A DNA stretch of 64,000 bases from Castellaniella sp049671645 (GCF_049671645.1 NZ_JBATVG010000008.1:91618-155617); one strand, 5' to 3'. Counted from the stretch's first letter, positions 8,193 through 15,950 are shown. Translations and numbers: made by a program. The notes: generated by a model not told the origin, from the sequence alone.

Positions 8193-8283
8193 CGTTTAAC
8201 CATTCTACAAATGAGGACTTGGAGGATGAATTAGGACTAACCCTCTGGAGGTTTACCCGCAGCCGGGCGGCGGACCCCGCGGT

Positions 8284-8763
8284 TTACCGGCCTTCGGAGG
8301 CCACCGTGAGCGGCGCCCGGCTTTGGTGATTATTCAGGTGGACCAGCTTTTCCAGCAAGGTCATGAACTGGGCTTCTTCCTGGGCCGAGAACTTCTCGAA
8401 GATACGCTGGTGCAGCCGGGCGATTCCGTCGTTGACCTCGCGCAGAAGATCGCAGCCCGCCGGCGTCAGGGACAATCGGCGCTGGCGCCGATCGGCCGGG
8501 TCGACTGCGCGCAGCAGCAGCCCCTTTTCTTCCAGCCGGGTGGCGACGCTAGCCGCCGTCGAAGTGTCCACCGCCGCCAGCCCCGCCATGGACACCTGGT
8601 CCACGTGGGGATTGTCCAGCACCACGCACAACACCGCGTACTGCATCGGGGTGACCCGGCTGCCGATCTCATCGTGGAAAATAGAAGCGGAGATCTGCTG
8701 CGCACGCCGCAGAAGGTGTCCCGGCTGGACATAAAGAGGCTCGTACAGAATAGAATCCGTCAT
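8284..8763 (-). CDS. MarR-family transcriptional regulator, likely controlling vanAB
   Basis: This 159-residue winged-helix protein shows the MarR core: VTPMQYAVLCVVLDNPHVDQVSMAGLAAVDTSTAASVATRLEEKGLL, then the wing RAVDPADRRQRRLSLTPAG. It lies directly upstream of vanAB on the same strand and is divergent from an alpha/beta hydrolase. Start choice is uncertain: ATG 8763 gives MTDSILYEPL, while ATG 8775 would add four residues. Neither has a strong ribosome binding site. MarR proteins in such clusters usually respond to phenolic acids or their CoA thioesters. The ligand here is unknown, and control of vanA is inferred from adjacency and the palindrome at 8179. Confidence 0.8.
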   Translation of the reverse strand: MTDSILYEPLYVQPGHLLRRAQQISASIFHDEIGSRVTPMQYAVLCVVLDNPHVDQVSMAGLAAVDTSTAASVATRLEEKGLLLRAVDPADRRQRRLSLTPAGCDLLREVNDGIARLHQRIFEKFSAQEEAQFMTLLEKLVHLNNHQSRAPLTVASEGR

Positions 8764-8924
8764 GCGCAATCTCATGAAAACCCGCCGGGCGCGCGGCTGA
8801 AAACACCCAAACTGCTCTCCAGAGCGCCACCCTCGCGCCCAGTCAAGATTATCACGCCGGAAATATTCACGGAACGCGCCCTCCCGCCTCTTGCACAACC
8901 ACCTCTCGCAGAACCCCTACAGAC

Positions 8925-9659
8925 ATGACCGACCCGAACATGAATCCCGCATCCCCCACCTGGGTCCTGCTGCACGGCCTGCTGTGCGACGCGGACACCT
9001 GGTCCGACTTCATCGGGCCGCTCTCGCGCACCGGCCCGGTCCTTGCGGCGAATCTCAGCGGCATCGCGTCGCTGTCGCAGGCCGCGGCAGACATCCTGGG
9101 CAGGATCCGCGGTCCCGCGATCGTCGTAGGCCACTCCATGGGCGGGCGCGTCGCGCTGGAAATGGTCCGGCAGGCCCCGGACCGGATCCGGGGGCTCGTC
9201 CTGATGAACACCGGATATCAGGGCCTGGGCGCCGGCGAGATCGACAAACGGCATGCCATCGTCCAGGCTGCTCAAGCCGGCGGCATCGCCGCCATCGTCG
9301 AAAGCTGGCTGGCCGGCATGATCACAGCGGACACCGGCAACAACGCTGTTCTCATGCAGCGCATGCGGGACATGGTGCTGCGCTCCGGCGTGGAATCATT
9401 CGCCGGCCAGATCCAGGCGCTCATCGAGCGCCCCGACGCCGGCGGCCTGCTACCCCGGATCGCCTGCCCGACGCTGCTCATGAGCGGCACGCAGGACCGC
9501 TGGAGCCCCTTGTCGCGGCACGAGGACATGGCCCGCCAGATCCCCGGCGCCGAGCTGGGCGCCATCCCGGATGCGGGCCACATGGCGCCCTTCGAAGCGC
9601 CGGCGGCCTGCCTGGAACGCATCCTGGACTGGGCCGCGCGGCATCGTCTGACGGCATGA
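8925..9659 (+). CDS. Alpha/beta-fold hydrolase
   Basis: This 244-residue protein has the complete alpha/beta-hydrolase triad: nucleophile Ser in VVGHSMGGRVALEM, Asp in LLMSGTQDRWSPLS, and His in DAGHMAPFEAPAACLE. An oxyanion-hole segment is at LLHGLLCDADTW. There is no signal peptide, so it is cytoplasmic. It is divergent from the MarR gene and convergent with ligB, with a 9-bp-stem hairpin between. The ATG at 8925 has only a weak ribosome binding site, and an in-frame ATG follows at 8940. An esterase or lactonase role in aromatic degradation is possible. It is not the amidohydrolase-type pyrone dicarboxylate hydrolase LigI. Confidence 0.78.
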   Translation: MTDPNMNPASPTWVLLHGLLCDADTWSDFIGPLSRTGPVLAANLSGIASLSQAAADILGRIRGPAIVVGHSMGGRVALEMVRQAPDRIRGLVLMNTGYQGLGAGEIDKRHAIVQAAQAGGIAAIVESWLAGMITADTGNNAVLMQRMRDMVLRSGVESFAGQIQALIERPDAGGLLPRIACPTLLMSGTQDRWSPLSRHEDMARQIPGAELGAIPDAGHMAPFEAPAACLERILDWAARHRLTA

Positions 9660-9665
9660 CCCCAT

Positions 9666-9697
9666 GCCCGCCGGCGGCCTGCTCCGTTCCGGCGGGC
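9666..9697. terminator. Bidirectional hairpin between the convergent hydrolase gene and ligB
   Basis: GCCCGCCGG and CCGGCGGGC form a perfect 9-bp stem around a 14-nt loop. It fills the 39-nt gap between the two stop codons. There is no clear T-tract on either side, so termination strength is uncertain. Confidence 0.5.
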
Positions 9698-9698
9698 G

Positions 9699-10556
9699 TC
9701 AGGCCGGTTCCAGCACCAGCAGGCCGGTGGCGGTATTGGAAATCGGCACGTGATAATGAGCGTGGCGCTTGCGCACCGGCATGTCATCCAGCACGCCCCG
9801 CGCCGCCACCCACATCAGCAGCTCGATGCCTTGCGTGCCCGCCAGTTCCACCAGTTCCTCGTTGGAATACTGCGTGATCCAGGTCGGGTCGTCCACCAGG
9901 CTGCCCATGAACTGCAGGTCGAAGGGCTTGTTGATGAAGCCCGCGCGCTCGCCGTCCAGCTGATGCGACAGGCCGCCGCTGGCGATCACAAGCACCCGCC
10001 GATCATCGTCCCAGGACTCGATGGCGCGGCGCAGCGACTGGCCCAGGCGATAACAGCGGGAGGCCGAGGGGTACGGCGCCAGCACCGTGTTGATGCAGAC
10101 CGGCACGATTTCCACCGGCCAGGCCCCGGACTGCTGGCCTTCGGGCCACAGCAAGGCCAGCGGCAGGGACACCGCATGGTCGATCAGGGCTTCCTGGCAG
10201 GTGGTGATGTCGAACTCGTCGGCCACCAGGGTCTCGACGATGTGCCAGGACAGATCCACGCAACCGCGCGGTTCGACCAGGGCGGGAATGCCCCAACCTT
10301 CATCCGCGGTCTGATAGGACGGCGCCGCCCCCACCGAGAAAGTCGGCATCTTGTCCAGGAAGAAATTCAGGCCATGGTCGTTGTGCAGGATCACGACCAC
10401 GTCGGGGCGCGTCTGCGCCAGCCAGTCGCGGGCCTGATCATAGGCGTCGAAAAACGGCTTCCAGTAAGGATCCTGCTGCTTCTGGCGGGCCAGCGCGCCG
10501 CCGATGGCCGGAACGTGGGAAGTGCTGATGCTGCCGATGAGATGCGCCATGGTCAT
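9699..10556 (-). CDS. ligB: Protocatechuate 4,5-dioxygenase beta (catalytic) subunit
   Basis: This 285-residue class III extradiol dioxygenase subunit binds Fe(II) and cleaves protocatechuate to 4-carboxy-2-hydroxymuconate-6-semialdehyde. The expected iron ligands are visible: His14 (ISTSHVPAIGG), His61 (LHNDHGLNFF) and a Glu in GIELLMW about residue 245. The catalytic-base His is in SGGLSHQLDGERAG. The HYHVPISNTATG C-terminus is also family-typical. Its start overlaps the ligA stop by 4 nt (ATGA), indicating translational coupling to the small subunit. A second in-frame ATG is two codons inside. Assignment to protocatechuate rather than gallate follows from vanAB and pobA, which both produce protocatechuate. 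Confidence 0.93.
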   Translation of the reverse strand: MTMAHLIGSISTSHVPAIGGALARQKQQDPYWKPFFDAYDQARDWLAQTRPDVVVILHNDHGLNFFLDKMPTFSVGAAPSYQTADEGWGIPALVEPRGCVDLSWHIVETLVADEFDITTCQEALIDHAVSLPLALLWPEGQQSGAWPVEIVPVCINTVLAPYPSASRCYRLGQSLRRAIESWDDDRRVLVIASGGLSHQLDGERAGFINKPFDLQFMGSLVDDPTWITQYSNEELVELAGTQGIELLMWVAARGVLDDMPVRKRHAHYHVPISNTATGLLVLEPA

Positions 10557-10915
10557 GCTCCCGCTGCGGCGAGTTTCGCCTGGAATGCCTGTTTGCTCAT
10601 GCCGGTCTGCTGGGCGCCGATGTCCTGCATGTCCAGGCCGAAGATGCCGGCCAGTTTGGCCAGGTAATAGGGATGGCCGCCCGCCGCGATCATGCGCAGC
10701 ACCTCGCGGCTGCGCACGGCGGCTTTCTGCTCGTCATTCAGGCGGTAACGCGTCATGTAGGCTTCTTCGTCCTGCAAGAAGGCCGCGCGGCATGGCGCCG
10801 CATTGAAGCTGAAGCACATGCGGTTCAGGGCGTAGCCGATCCGCGCCAGGTCGCCGTCAAAGATCGCCGTGCCGGGAATATCGCGCCGGCGCGCGCGGGT
10901 CTGGACTGTCGTCAT
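10553..10915 (-). CDS. ligA: Protocatechuate 4,5-dioxygenase alpha subunit
   Basis: This 120-residue all-helical LigA-type small subunit carries IPGTAIFDGDLARIGYALNRMCFSFN and the lid region ending in GGHPYYLAKLAGIFGLDMQDIGAQQTGM. In the known heterodimer it covers the active site of LigB and completes substrate binding. AAGGAGA lies upstream of the ATG. It is first in a two-gene ligAB operon and divergent from an AraC-type regulator gene across a 178-nt intergenic region. Unlike many lig/pmd operons, ligAB is not followed here by ligC; convergent ligB is instead bounded by a hairpin. Confidence 0.92.
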   Translation of the reverse strand: MTTVQTRARRRDIPGTAIFDGDLARIGYALNRMCFSFNAAPCRAAFLQDEEAYMTRYRLNDEQKAAVRSREVLRMIAAGGHPYYLAKLAGIFGLDMQDIGAQQTGMSKQAFQAKLAAAGA

Positions 10916-11030
10916 GAGGGGTCTCCTTGAAAAACGCCCCGCCCGGATGCCGGGATCTGGGGCGCTGCATCAAGCCCCGGGGCCACTCCATGTCAGACAC
11001 GTCCATCATGCGGCCAAGCGATGCTGCGGA

Positions 11031-11042
11031 GAATGGATTTTT
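11031..11042 (+). promoter_or_regulatory. GAATGGATTTTT motif shared with the pobA-pobR intergenic region
   Basis: GAATGGATTTTT, followed by TTTTAAAAAT, lies between divergent ligAB and the AraC gene. An almost identical GAATGGACTTTT followed by ATAAAAT lies between pobA and the paralogous AraC gene at 13345. It is a candidate half-site recognised by one or both AraC paralogues. Confidence 0.45.
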
Positions 11043-11063
11043 GCGTTTTAAAAATGTACATTT

Positions 11064-11082
11064 CGTGGATAGCCATTCCACG
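11064..11082. promoter_or_regulatory. Inverted repeat just upstream of the first AraC gene
   Basis: CGTGGA-TAGCCAT-TCCACG is a perfect 6-7-6 inverted repeat ending 11 nt before the AraC ATG. It could be an autoregulatory operator or a leader hairpin near the ribosome binding region. No second copy was found near the paralogue. Confidence 0.3.
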
Positions 11083-11093
11083 GCAGCGCCCCG

Positions 11094-12098
11094 ATGACCG
11101 CACTGATTCCCGCCCCGCCCGCCCACGATCACACCACGATACCGATCTATAAACTATACGGTTACGGCAACGTCTGGACCAGCCCGGATCCGCTGTTCTG
11201 CGAAACCATCGCGGCGCAGGAAAAATTGCACAATTGGCATGTCACAGCCCACAAGCACACGGACCTGTTCCAGATCCTCTTCCTGCAGTCGGGAGACGCC
11301 ACCGTCGTGCTCGACGGTCAGGCCCGGGCCCTGAGCGCGAAACCCGCCGGGCCGCGGTCCGGCGGCCGCCGGAACGGCGCGCCATCCCTGCCGTCGGGCG
11401 CGGGACACGTGGTGCTGATTCCCCAGCGCGTCGTCCACGAATTCATCTTCCAGCCCGGCGCGGGCGGCTACATCCTGACCCTGACATACGCCCTGCTGCA
11501 ACCGCTGTGCCAGCGCCACGGCCTGGGCCTGCACGCGCTGTCGGATCCGGCCCTGCTGGCACTGGGCGCGGAGGATGACTATACGAGCCGCACCTTCGAT
11601 CAGTTGGACCTGGAATATCACCGCCCACATCAACCGCAACGCGGTCCGCTGCTGGAAGCGCTGCTGGGCGCCATCCTGGTGTGGATTCACCGCCATCACG
11701 CGCCTGGCCCGGAAAAGCTTGCGGGGCAAGCTCCGGGCGATCTGCACCTGGCGCGTTACGCGCAGATGATCGAGACGCACTTTTCCCGCCAGCATCAGGT
11801 CCACTGGTACGCCGGGCGCCTGGGAATGACGGCCGCGCACCTGAACGCCATCGCCCAGACGCTGGCAGGCAAGACGGCCCTGCGGCTGATTCACGAACGC
11901 CTGCTGCTGGAAGCCCGCCGCGAGCTGATCTACACCACCCGGCCGATCAGCACCATCGCCGATTCACTGGGCTTTGCCGATCCCGGCTACTTCACGCGTT
12001 TTTTCAAACGCCTGTCCGGCCTGTCCCCCAAGGACTTCCGGCGCCGGACGCTGGGCGGCGGCGCACCCGCGCCGGACGCTCACACCACCGGTTCGTAG
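11094..12098 (+). CDS. AraC-family regulator divergent from ligAB (PobR-like paralogue)
   Basis: This 334-residue protein has an N-terminal cupin sensor domain (YKLYGYGNVWTSPDPLFCETIA, LHNWHVTAHKHTDLFQILFL, VLIPQRVVHEFIF). The C-terminal double helix-turn-helix AraC domain is HWYAGRLGMTAAHLNAIAQTLAGKTALRLIHERLLLEARREL...ISTIADSLGFADPGYFTRFFKRLSGLSPKDFRR. It is clearly paralogous to the regulator at 13376. An extra Gly/Arg/Ser/Pro-rich stretch at about residues 83-103 interrupts the cupin domain and is absent from the paralogue. It is divergent from ligAB, the likely target. Its last 19 nt overlap the 3' end of pobA on the other strand. The effector may be 4-hydroxybenzoate or protocatechuate, by analogy with PobR. 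Confidence 0.85.
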   Translation: MTALIPAPPAHDHTTIPIYKLYGYGNVWTSPDPLFCETIAAQEKLHNWHVTAHKHTDLFQILFLQSGDATVVLDGQARALSAKPAGPRSGGRRNGAPSLPSGAGHVVLIPQRVVHEFIFQPGAGGYILTLTYALLQPLCQRHGLGLHALSDPALLALGAEDDYTSRTFDQLDLEYHRPHQPQRGPLLEALLGAILVWIHRHHAPGPEKLAGQAPGDLHLARYAQMIETHFSRQHQVHWYAGRLGMTAAHLNAIAQTLAGKTALRLIHERLLLEARRELIYTTRPISTIADSLGFADPGYFTRFFKRLSGLSPKDFRRRTLGGGAPAPDAHTTGS

Positions 12099-13258
12099 GG
12101 CAGGCCCACGTAATTTTCCGCGATGGTGGTCAGCCCCGCCTGCGTGCTCGTGTAGTAATCCTGTTCCGCCTGCTGGATGCGCTGGGTGAAGGCATCGCCG
12201 TCGAAAGCATGCAGCAGCGAGGTCATCCACCAGGAGAAGCGTTCCGCCTTCCAGATCCGGCGCAGGCAGATCTCCGAATAACGGTCCAGCAGCTCCGGGC
12301 GATTGTCCAGGCAGGCGCCGCGCAAAGCATGGTACAGGGTATAGACATCGCTGGAGGCCAGGTTCAGGCCCTTGGCCCCGGTGGGCGGCACGATGTGCGC
12401 GGCGTCGCCCACCAGGAACAGCTGGCCGAAGCGCATGGGCTCCGCCACGAAGCTGCGCAGCGGCGCGATGCTTTTTTCAAACGACGGACCGGTCTGCAGC
12501 TTGGCTGCCACGTCCTCGGGCAAGCGGGCCGACAGTTCCGTCCAGAAGCGGTCGTCGGACCATTCCTCGACGTGTTCGGCCAGACTGCACTGCAGATAAT
12601 AGCGGCTGCGGGTGTGCGAACGCATGCTGCACAGAGCGAAGCCGCGCGGATTGTGCGCATAGATCAGTTCGTCTTCGACGGGCGGCGTCTCGGTCAAAAG
12701 CCCCAGCCAGCCGAAAGGATAGACGCGCTCGAAGTTGCGGATGCGATCCTGCGGCACCGATTGGCGCGACACCCCGTGGAAGCCATCGCAACCCGCGATG
12801 TAATCGCACTCCAGCGTCTTGCGCTGACCCTCGTGCAAAAAGGTGACGCGCGGCTTGCCATCCAGGAAATCATGCAGCTGCACGTCGGTGGCCTCGTAGT
12901 AGATCGGCGCGCCATTGGCCCGGCGGGCATCCATCAGGTCGTGCGTCACCTCCGTCTGCCCGTAGACCAGCACGGACTTCCCCGTCAAGGCCATCATGTC
13001 GACCCGCTGGCGGCGTCCTTGAAAAGCCAGCGTGAAGCCATCGTGCTCCAACCCTTCCGCGTCCATCCGCGCCGACACGCCCGCCTCGCGCATCAGATCG
13101 ACGAAGCCGTATTCCAGCACCCCGGCCCGCACCCGCCCCAACACGTAGTCCGGGGTATGACGTTCCAGGACGACGTTGTCGATGCCGCAACGATGCAACA
13201 ACTGCCCGAGCAACAGCCCCGACGGCCCCGCGCCGATGATCGCCACTTGTGTCTTCAT
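12080..13258 (-). CDS. pobA: 4-hydroxybenzoate 3-monooxygenase (p-hydroxybenzoate hydroxylase)
   Basis: This 392-residue class A flavin monooxygenase hydroxylates 4-hydroxybenzoate to protocatechuate using NADPH and O2. The FAD-binding GxGxxG is GAGPSG (residues 9-14), followed by VLERHTPDYVLGRVRAGVLE. The DG motif is CDYIAGCDGFHGVSR, and the second FAD motif is FLVGDAAHIVPPTGAKGLNLA. The length matches PobA. The ATG at 13258 has GGAGGAG 5-7 nt upstream; the long upstream in-frame extension has no support. It is divergent from pobR, and its 3' end overlaps the convergent AraC gene. Its product is the substrate of LigAB. Confidence 0.95.
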   Translation of the reverse strand: MKTQVAIIGAGPSGLLLGQLLHRCGIDNVVLERHTPDYVLGRVRAGVLEYGFVDLMREAGVSARMDAEGLEHDGFTLAFQGRRQRVDMMALTGKSVLVYGQTEVTHDLMDARRANGAPIYYEATDVQLHDFLDGKPRVTFLHEGQRKTLECDYIAGCDGFHGVSRQSVPQDRIRNFERVYPFGWLGLLTETPPVEDELIYAHNPRGFALCSMRSHTRSRYYLQCSLAEHVEEWSDDRFWTELSARLPEDVAAKLQTGPSFEKSIAPLRSFVAEPMRFGQLFLVGDAAHIVPPTGAKGLNLASSDVYTLYHALRGACLDNRPELLDRYSEICLRRIWKAERFSWWMTSLLHAFDGDAFTQRIQQAEQDYYTSTQAGLTTIAENYVGLPYEPVV

Positions 13259-13344
13259 GATTCTCCTCCGCCCGGACTCGGCGCCCCCTGGCGCTCGGAT
13301 CTGTCCGGCATAGGCATCATGGTGAACGCCCGCCGCTGATTTGG

Positions 13345-13356
13345 GAATGGACTTTT
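13345..13356 (+). promoter_or_regulatory. GAATGGACTTTT motif in the pobA-pobR intergenic region
   Basis: GAATGGACTTTT followed by CAAGCATAAAAT matches the motif upstream of the other AraC gene at 11031 at 11 of 12 positions. It lies 31 nt before the pobR ATG and 87 nt from the pobA ATG. It is a plausible PobR-type binding site controlling both divergent genes. Confidence 0.45.
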
Positions 13357-13375
13357 CAAGCATAAAATTGCCGAT

Positions 13376-14329
13376 ATGAACTATTTCCAGACCGCCCCCC
13401 TTTTTCAGCTGTACGGCGAACAGGCTGAATGGCCCTTGGCAGAAATGCTGCACTGCGAAACCATCGCATCCCGAAGCCGCTTGCATAATTGGCATATCCG
13501 GCCGCACCGTCACGCGGGCCTCTACCAGATTCTGTACCTGCATCGAGGCCGGGCCATCGTCAGCCTGGATCAGGCGCGGCCCGAGATCGCGGGGCCGGCG
13601 GCCGTCGAGGTCCCCCAGGCCTACGTGCACGGTTTTGAATTTGACGCCGACTGCTCGGGCCACGTGATCACCGTCACCAATGCGCTGTTGACGCAACTGG
13701 CGCAGCGCCTGGGCCCGTCAGCGGCCCCGCCGTCCCACCCCGTGCTGCATCGGTTCCTGTCCGGAGCGCGCAGCGACGGCCTGCACGAGGCCTGCACCCA
13801 TCTGAATGCCCAGTATGCCGCCCGGCAGCCCTTCCGGGAGGCCCAGATCGAAGCCTGGCTGACGTTGCTCTACACCCGCCTGCGCAGCCATCCCGCAGAC
13901 GGGGCGCCATCGCCTCGGGCCGCCCGGGGCCTGCAGCACTACGCCCGATTCGGCGAACTGCTGGAACAGGCCCATGGCCGCCAGCATGCGGTCGCCTGGT
14001 ACGCCCGCGAATTGGGCCTGAGCACCACCCACCTGAACCTGATCGCCCGCACTCACGCCGGCAAGACCCCGCTGCAACTGATCCATGACCGCCTGGCGCT
14101 GGAAGCGAGCCGCAGCCTGATCTATACCTCCATGACGATCGGCGAAATCTCCGACGCGCTGGGCTTCTCGGAGCCCGCGCACTTCACCCGATTCTTCCGC
14201 AAGACAGCCGGACAATCCCCTCGGGATTTCCGGCTGCGGGTGCTGGGCGCAGTCGACACGCCGGGCATGCCGACCGACCTGTCCGGGCGCCCGGCGGACG
14301 ACCCCGCGCGCGACGGGAGCCCGGATTGA
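13376..14329 (+). CDS. pobR: AraC-family activator of pobA (PobR-like)
   Basis: This 317-residue protein has an N-terminal cupin sensor (FQLYGEQAEWPLAEMLHCETIA, LHNWHIRPHRHAGLYQILYLHRG, VPQAYVHGFEF). The C-terminal AraC DNA-binding domain is WYARELGLSTTHLNLIARTHAGKTPLQLIHDRLALEASRSL...IGEISDALGFSEPAHFTRFFRKTAGQSPRDFR. Its divergent position next to pobA is the classical pobA-pobR arrangement of proteobacteria, where PobR activates pobA in response to 4-hydroxybenzoate. The C-terminal tail after residue 290 is short, low-complexity and Asp/Pro-rich. It ends 6 nt from the convergent aldehyde dehydrogenase stop. It resembles the regulator at 11094 throughout, implying a duplication. Confidence 0.86.
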   Translation: MNYFQTAPLFQLYGEQAEWPLAEMLHCETIASRSRLHNWHIRPHRHAGLYQILYLHRGRAIVSLDQARPEIAGPAAVEVPQAYVHGFEFDADCSGHVITVTNALLTQLAQRLGPSAAPPSHPVLHRFLSGARSDGLHEACTHLNAQYAARQPFREAQIEAWLTLLYTRLRSHPADGAPSPRAARGLQHYARFGELLEQAHGRQHAVAWYARELGLSTTHLNLIARTHAGKTPLQLIHDRLALEASRSLIYTSMTIGEISDALGFSEPAHFTRFFRKTAGQSPRDFRLRVLGAVDTPGMPTDLSGRPADDPARDGSPD

Positions 14330-14335
14330 AACCGC

Positions 14336-15862
14336 TTAGAAAAAGCCCAGGGCATTCGGGCTATAGCTGACCAGCAGGCACTTGGTCTGCTGGTAGGCGC
14401 CCAGCGCCATCTTATGGGTTTCACGCCCGATGCCGGACTGCTTGTAGCCCCCGAACGCGGCATGCGCCGGATACAGGTGAAAGCAATTCGTCCAGACCCG
14501 GCCGGCCTGGACCTGCCGGCCCACTCGATAGGCCTGCGACCCGTCGCGCGTCCAGACCCCCGCCCCCAGGCCGTAATAGGTGTCGTTGGCGATGGCGATG
14601 GCCTCGTCCTCATCCTTGAAGGTCGTGACCGACGCCACGGGACCGAAGATTTCTTCCTGGAACACCCGCATGCTGTTCTCCCCGAACAGCAATGTCGGTT
14701 TGACATAGAAGCCTTGGTCCAGCCCCTCGCCCGGCACGTTGCGGGCGCCTCCCGTCAGGCAGCGCGCGCCCTCTTCCCGGCCGATGTCGATGTAGCCGAG
14801 GATCTTGTCCATCTGCGCCCGGGACACCTGTGCCCCCAGCATGGTGCCGGCCTCCAGCGGATGGCCGGCTTTCATGGACTCCACCCGCTTGACGGCGCGT
14901 TCGATGAAGCGCTCGTAGATGGATTCCTGAACCAGGACGCGCGACGGGCAGGTGCAGATCTCGCCCTGGTTCAGGGCGAACATGCTCAGGCCTTCCAGGG
15001 CCTTGTCGAAAAAGGCGTCATCCTGGTCCATCACGTTGGCGAAGAAGATATTCGGGCTCTTGCCGCCCAGTTCCACCGTGCTGGGAATCAGGTTGTCGGC
15101 CGCCGCATGAAGGATGTGCTTGCCCGTGGGGGTGGAGCCCGTGAAGGCGATCTTGGCGATGCGCTTGCTGGACGCCAGCGCCGCCCCGGCTTCCTTGCCA
15201 AAGCCGTTGACGATGTTCAGCACGCCCGGCGGCAGCAGATCGCCGACCAGCTCCATCAGCACCAGGATCGAAGCGGGCGTCTGCTCGGCGGGTTTCAGCA
15301 CCACGCAGTTGCCCGCGGCCAGCGCCGGCCCCAGCTTCCAGGCTGCCATCAGCAGCGGAAAATTCCAGGGAATGATCTGGCCGACCACGCCCATGGGCTC
15401 ATGAAAGTGATAGGCCACCGTCGTCTTGTCGATCTCGGAGATGCCGCCTTCCTGGGCGCGGATGCAACCGGCGAAATAGCGCAGGTGGTCGATCGCCAAA
15501 GGCAGGTCCGCCGCCATGGTTTCGCGCAGCGGCTTGCCGTTGTCGATGGTCTCGGCCACAGCCAGCAGGCGCAGGTTCTGTTCCATGCGGTCGGCCATGC
15601 GCAGCAGCACGCCGGCCCGCTCCGCCACGGAGGTCTCGCCCCAGGCCTTGCGAGCGGCATGCGCCGCATCCAGGGCGGCCTCGACGTCGGCGGCATCGGA
15701 TCGCGGCACTTCGCAGAACACCTGCCCGGTGATCGGCGAGAGATTGTCGAAATAATTGCCGGCCACAGGGGCCACCCAGCGTCCGCCGATATAGTTTTCG
15801 TAGTGTTTCTTGTAGGGGAAGCCGATATCGATCCCGAAGTGCTTCAGGTCGGTCATGTCCAT
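14336..15862 (-). CDS. NAD-dependent aldehyde dehydrogenase (AldB/ExaC/AcoD type)
   Basis: This 508-residue aldehyde dehydrogenase has the NAD-binding motif PWNFPLLMAAWKLGPALAAGN, VAFTGSTPTGK-type FTGSTPTGKHIL, and the general-base Glu in VELGGKSPNIFF. The nucleophile Cys is in LNQGEICTCPSRV, and the C-terminal FGGYKQSGIGRETHK is typical of the acetaldehyde/aliphatic aldehyde group. The ATG at 15862 has AAGGAGA 5 nt upstream. It is divergent from an AcoR-like sigma-54 activator gene, with a consensus -24/-12 promoter at 15951-15965. That pairing is known for acetaldehyde dehydrogenases induced by ethanol, acetoin or aldehydes. Detoxifying aldehydes made during aromatic degradation (formaldehyde, vanillin) is an alternative. 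Confidence 0.88.
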   Translation of the reverse strand: MDMTDLKHFGIDIGFPYKKHYENYIGGRWVAPVAGNYFDNLSPITGQVFCEVPRSDAADVEAALDAAHAARKAWGETSVAERAGVLLRMADRMEQNLRLLAVAETIDNGKPLRETMAADLPLAIDHLRYFAGCIRAQEGGISEIDKTTVAYHFHEPMGVVGQIIPWNFPLLMAAWKLGPALAAGNCVVLKPAEQTPASILVLMELVGDLLPPGVLNIVNGFGKEAGAALASSKRIAKIAFTGSTPTGKHILHAAADNLIPSTVELGGKSPNIFFANVMDQDDAFFDKALEGLSMFALNQGEICTCPSRVLVQESIYERFIERAVKRVESMKAGHPLEAGTMLGAQVSRAQMDKILGYIDIGREEGARCLTGGARNVPGEGLDQGFYVKPTLLFGENSMRVFQEEIFGPVASVTTFKDEDEAIAIANDTYYGLGAGVWTRDGSQAYRVGRQVQAGRVWTNCFHLYPAHAAFGGYKQSGIGRETHKMALGAYQQTKCLLVSYSPNALGFF

Positions 15863-15914
15863 GTCTGTCTCCTTGATCCGGGGCGCTCGTCCCGTTGCCG
15901 GGGCGCCGGCATGT

Positions 15915-15933
15915 CCGGTGCACCATGCACCGG
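15915..15933 (-). promoter_or_regulatory. Leader hairpin of the aldehyde dehydrogenase transcript
   Basis: CCGGTGCA-CCA-TGCACCGG is a perfect 8-3-8 inverted repeat between the -12 element and the start codon. In the predicted transcript it forms a stem-loop near the 5' end. It could stabilise the mRNA or be a binding site for a second regulator. Confidence 0.4.
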
Positions 15934-15950
15934 CGCCTGATTCTCTTGAA

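Noticed and set aside
13259..13696. Extended N-terminus of pobA
   Set aside because: It would overlap pobR. PobA family proteins start right before the FAD-binding GAGPSG, and a good ribosome binding site lies before the ATG at 13258.
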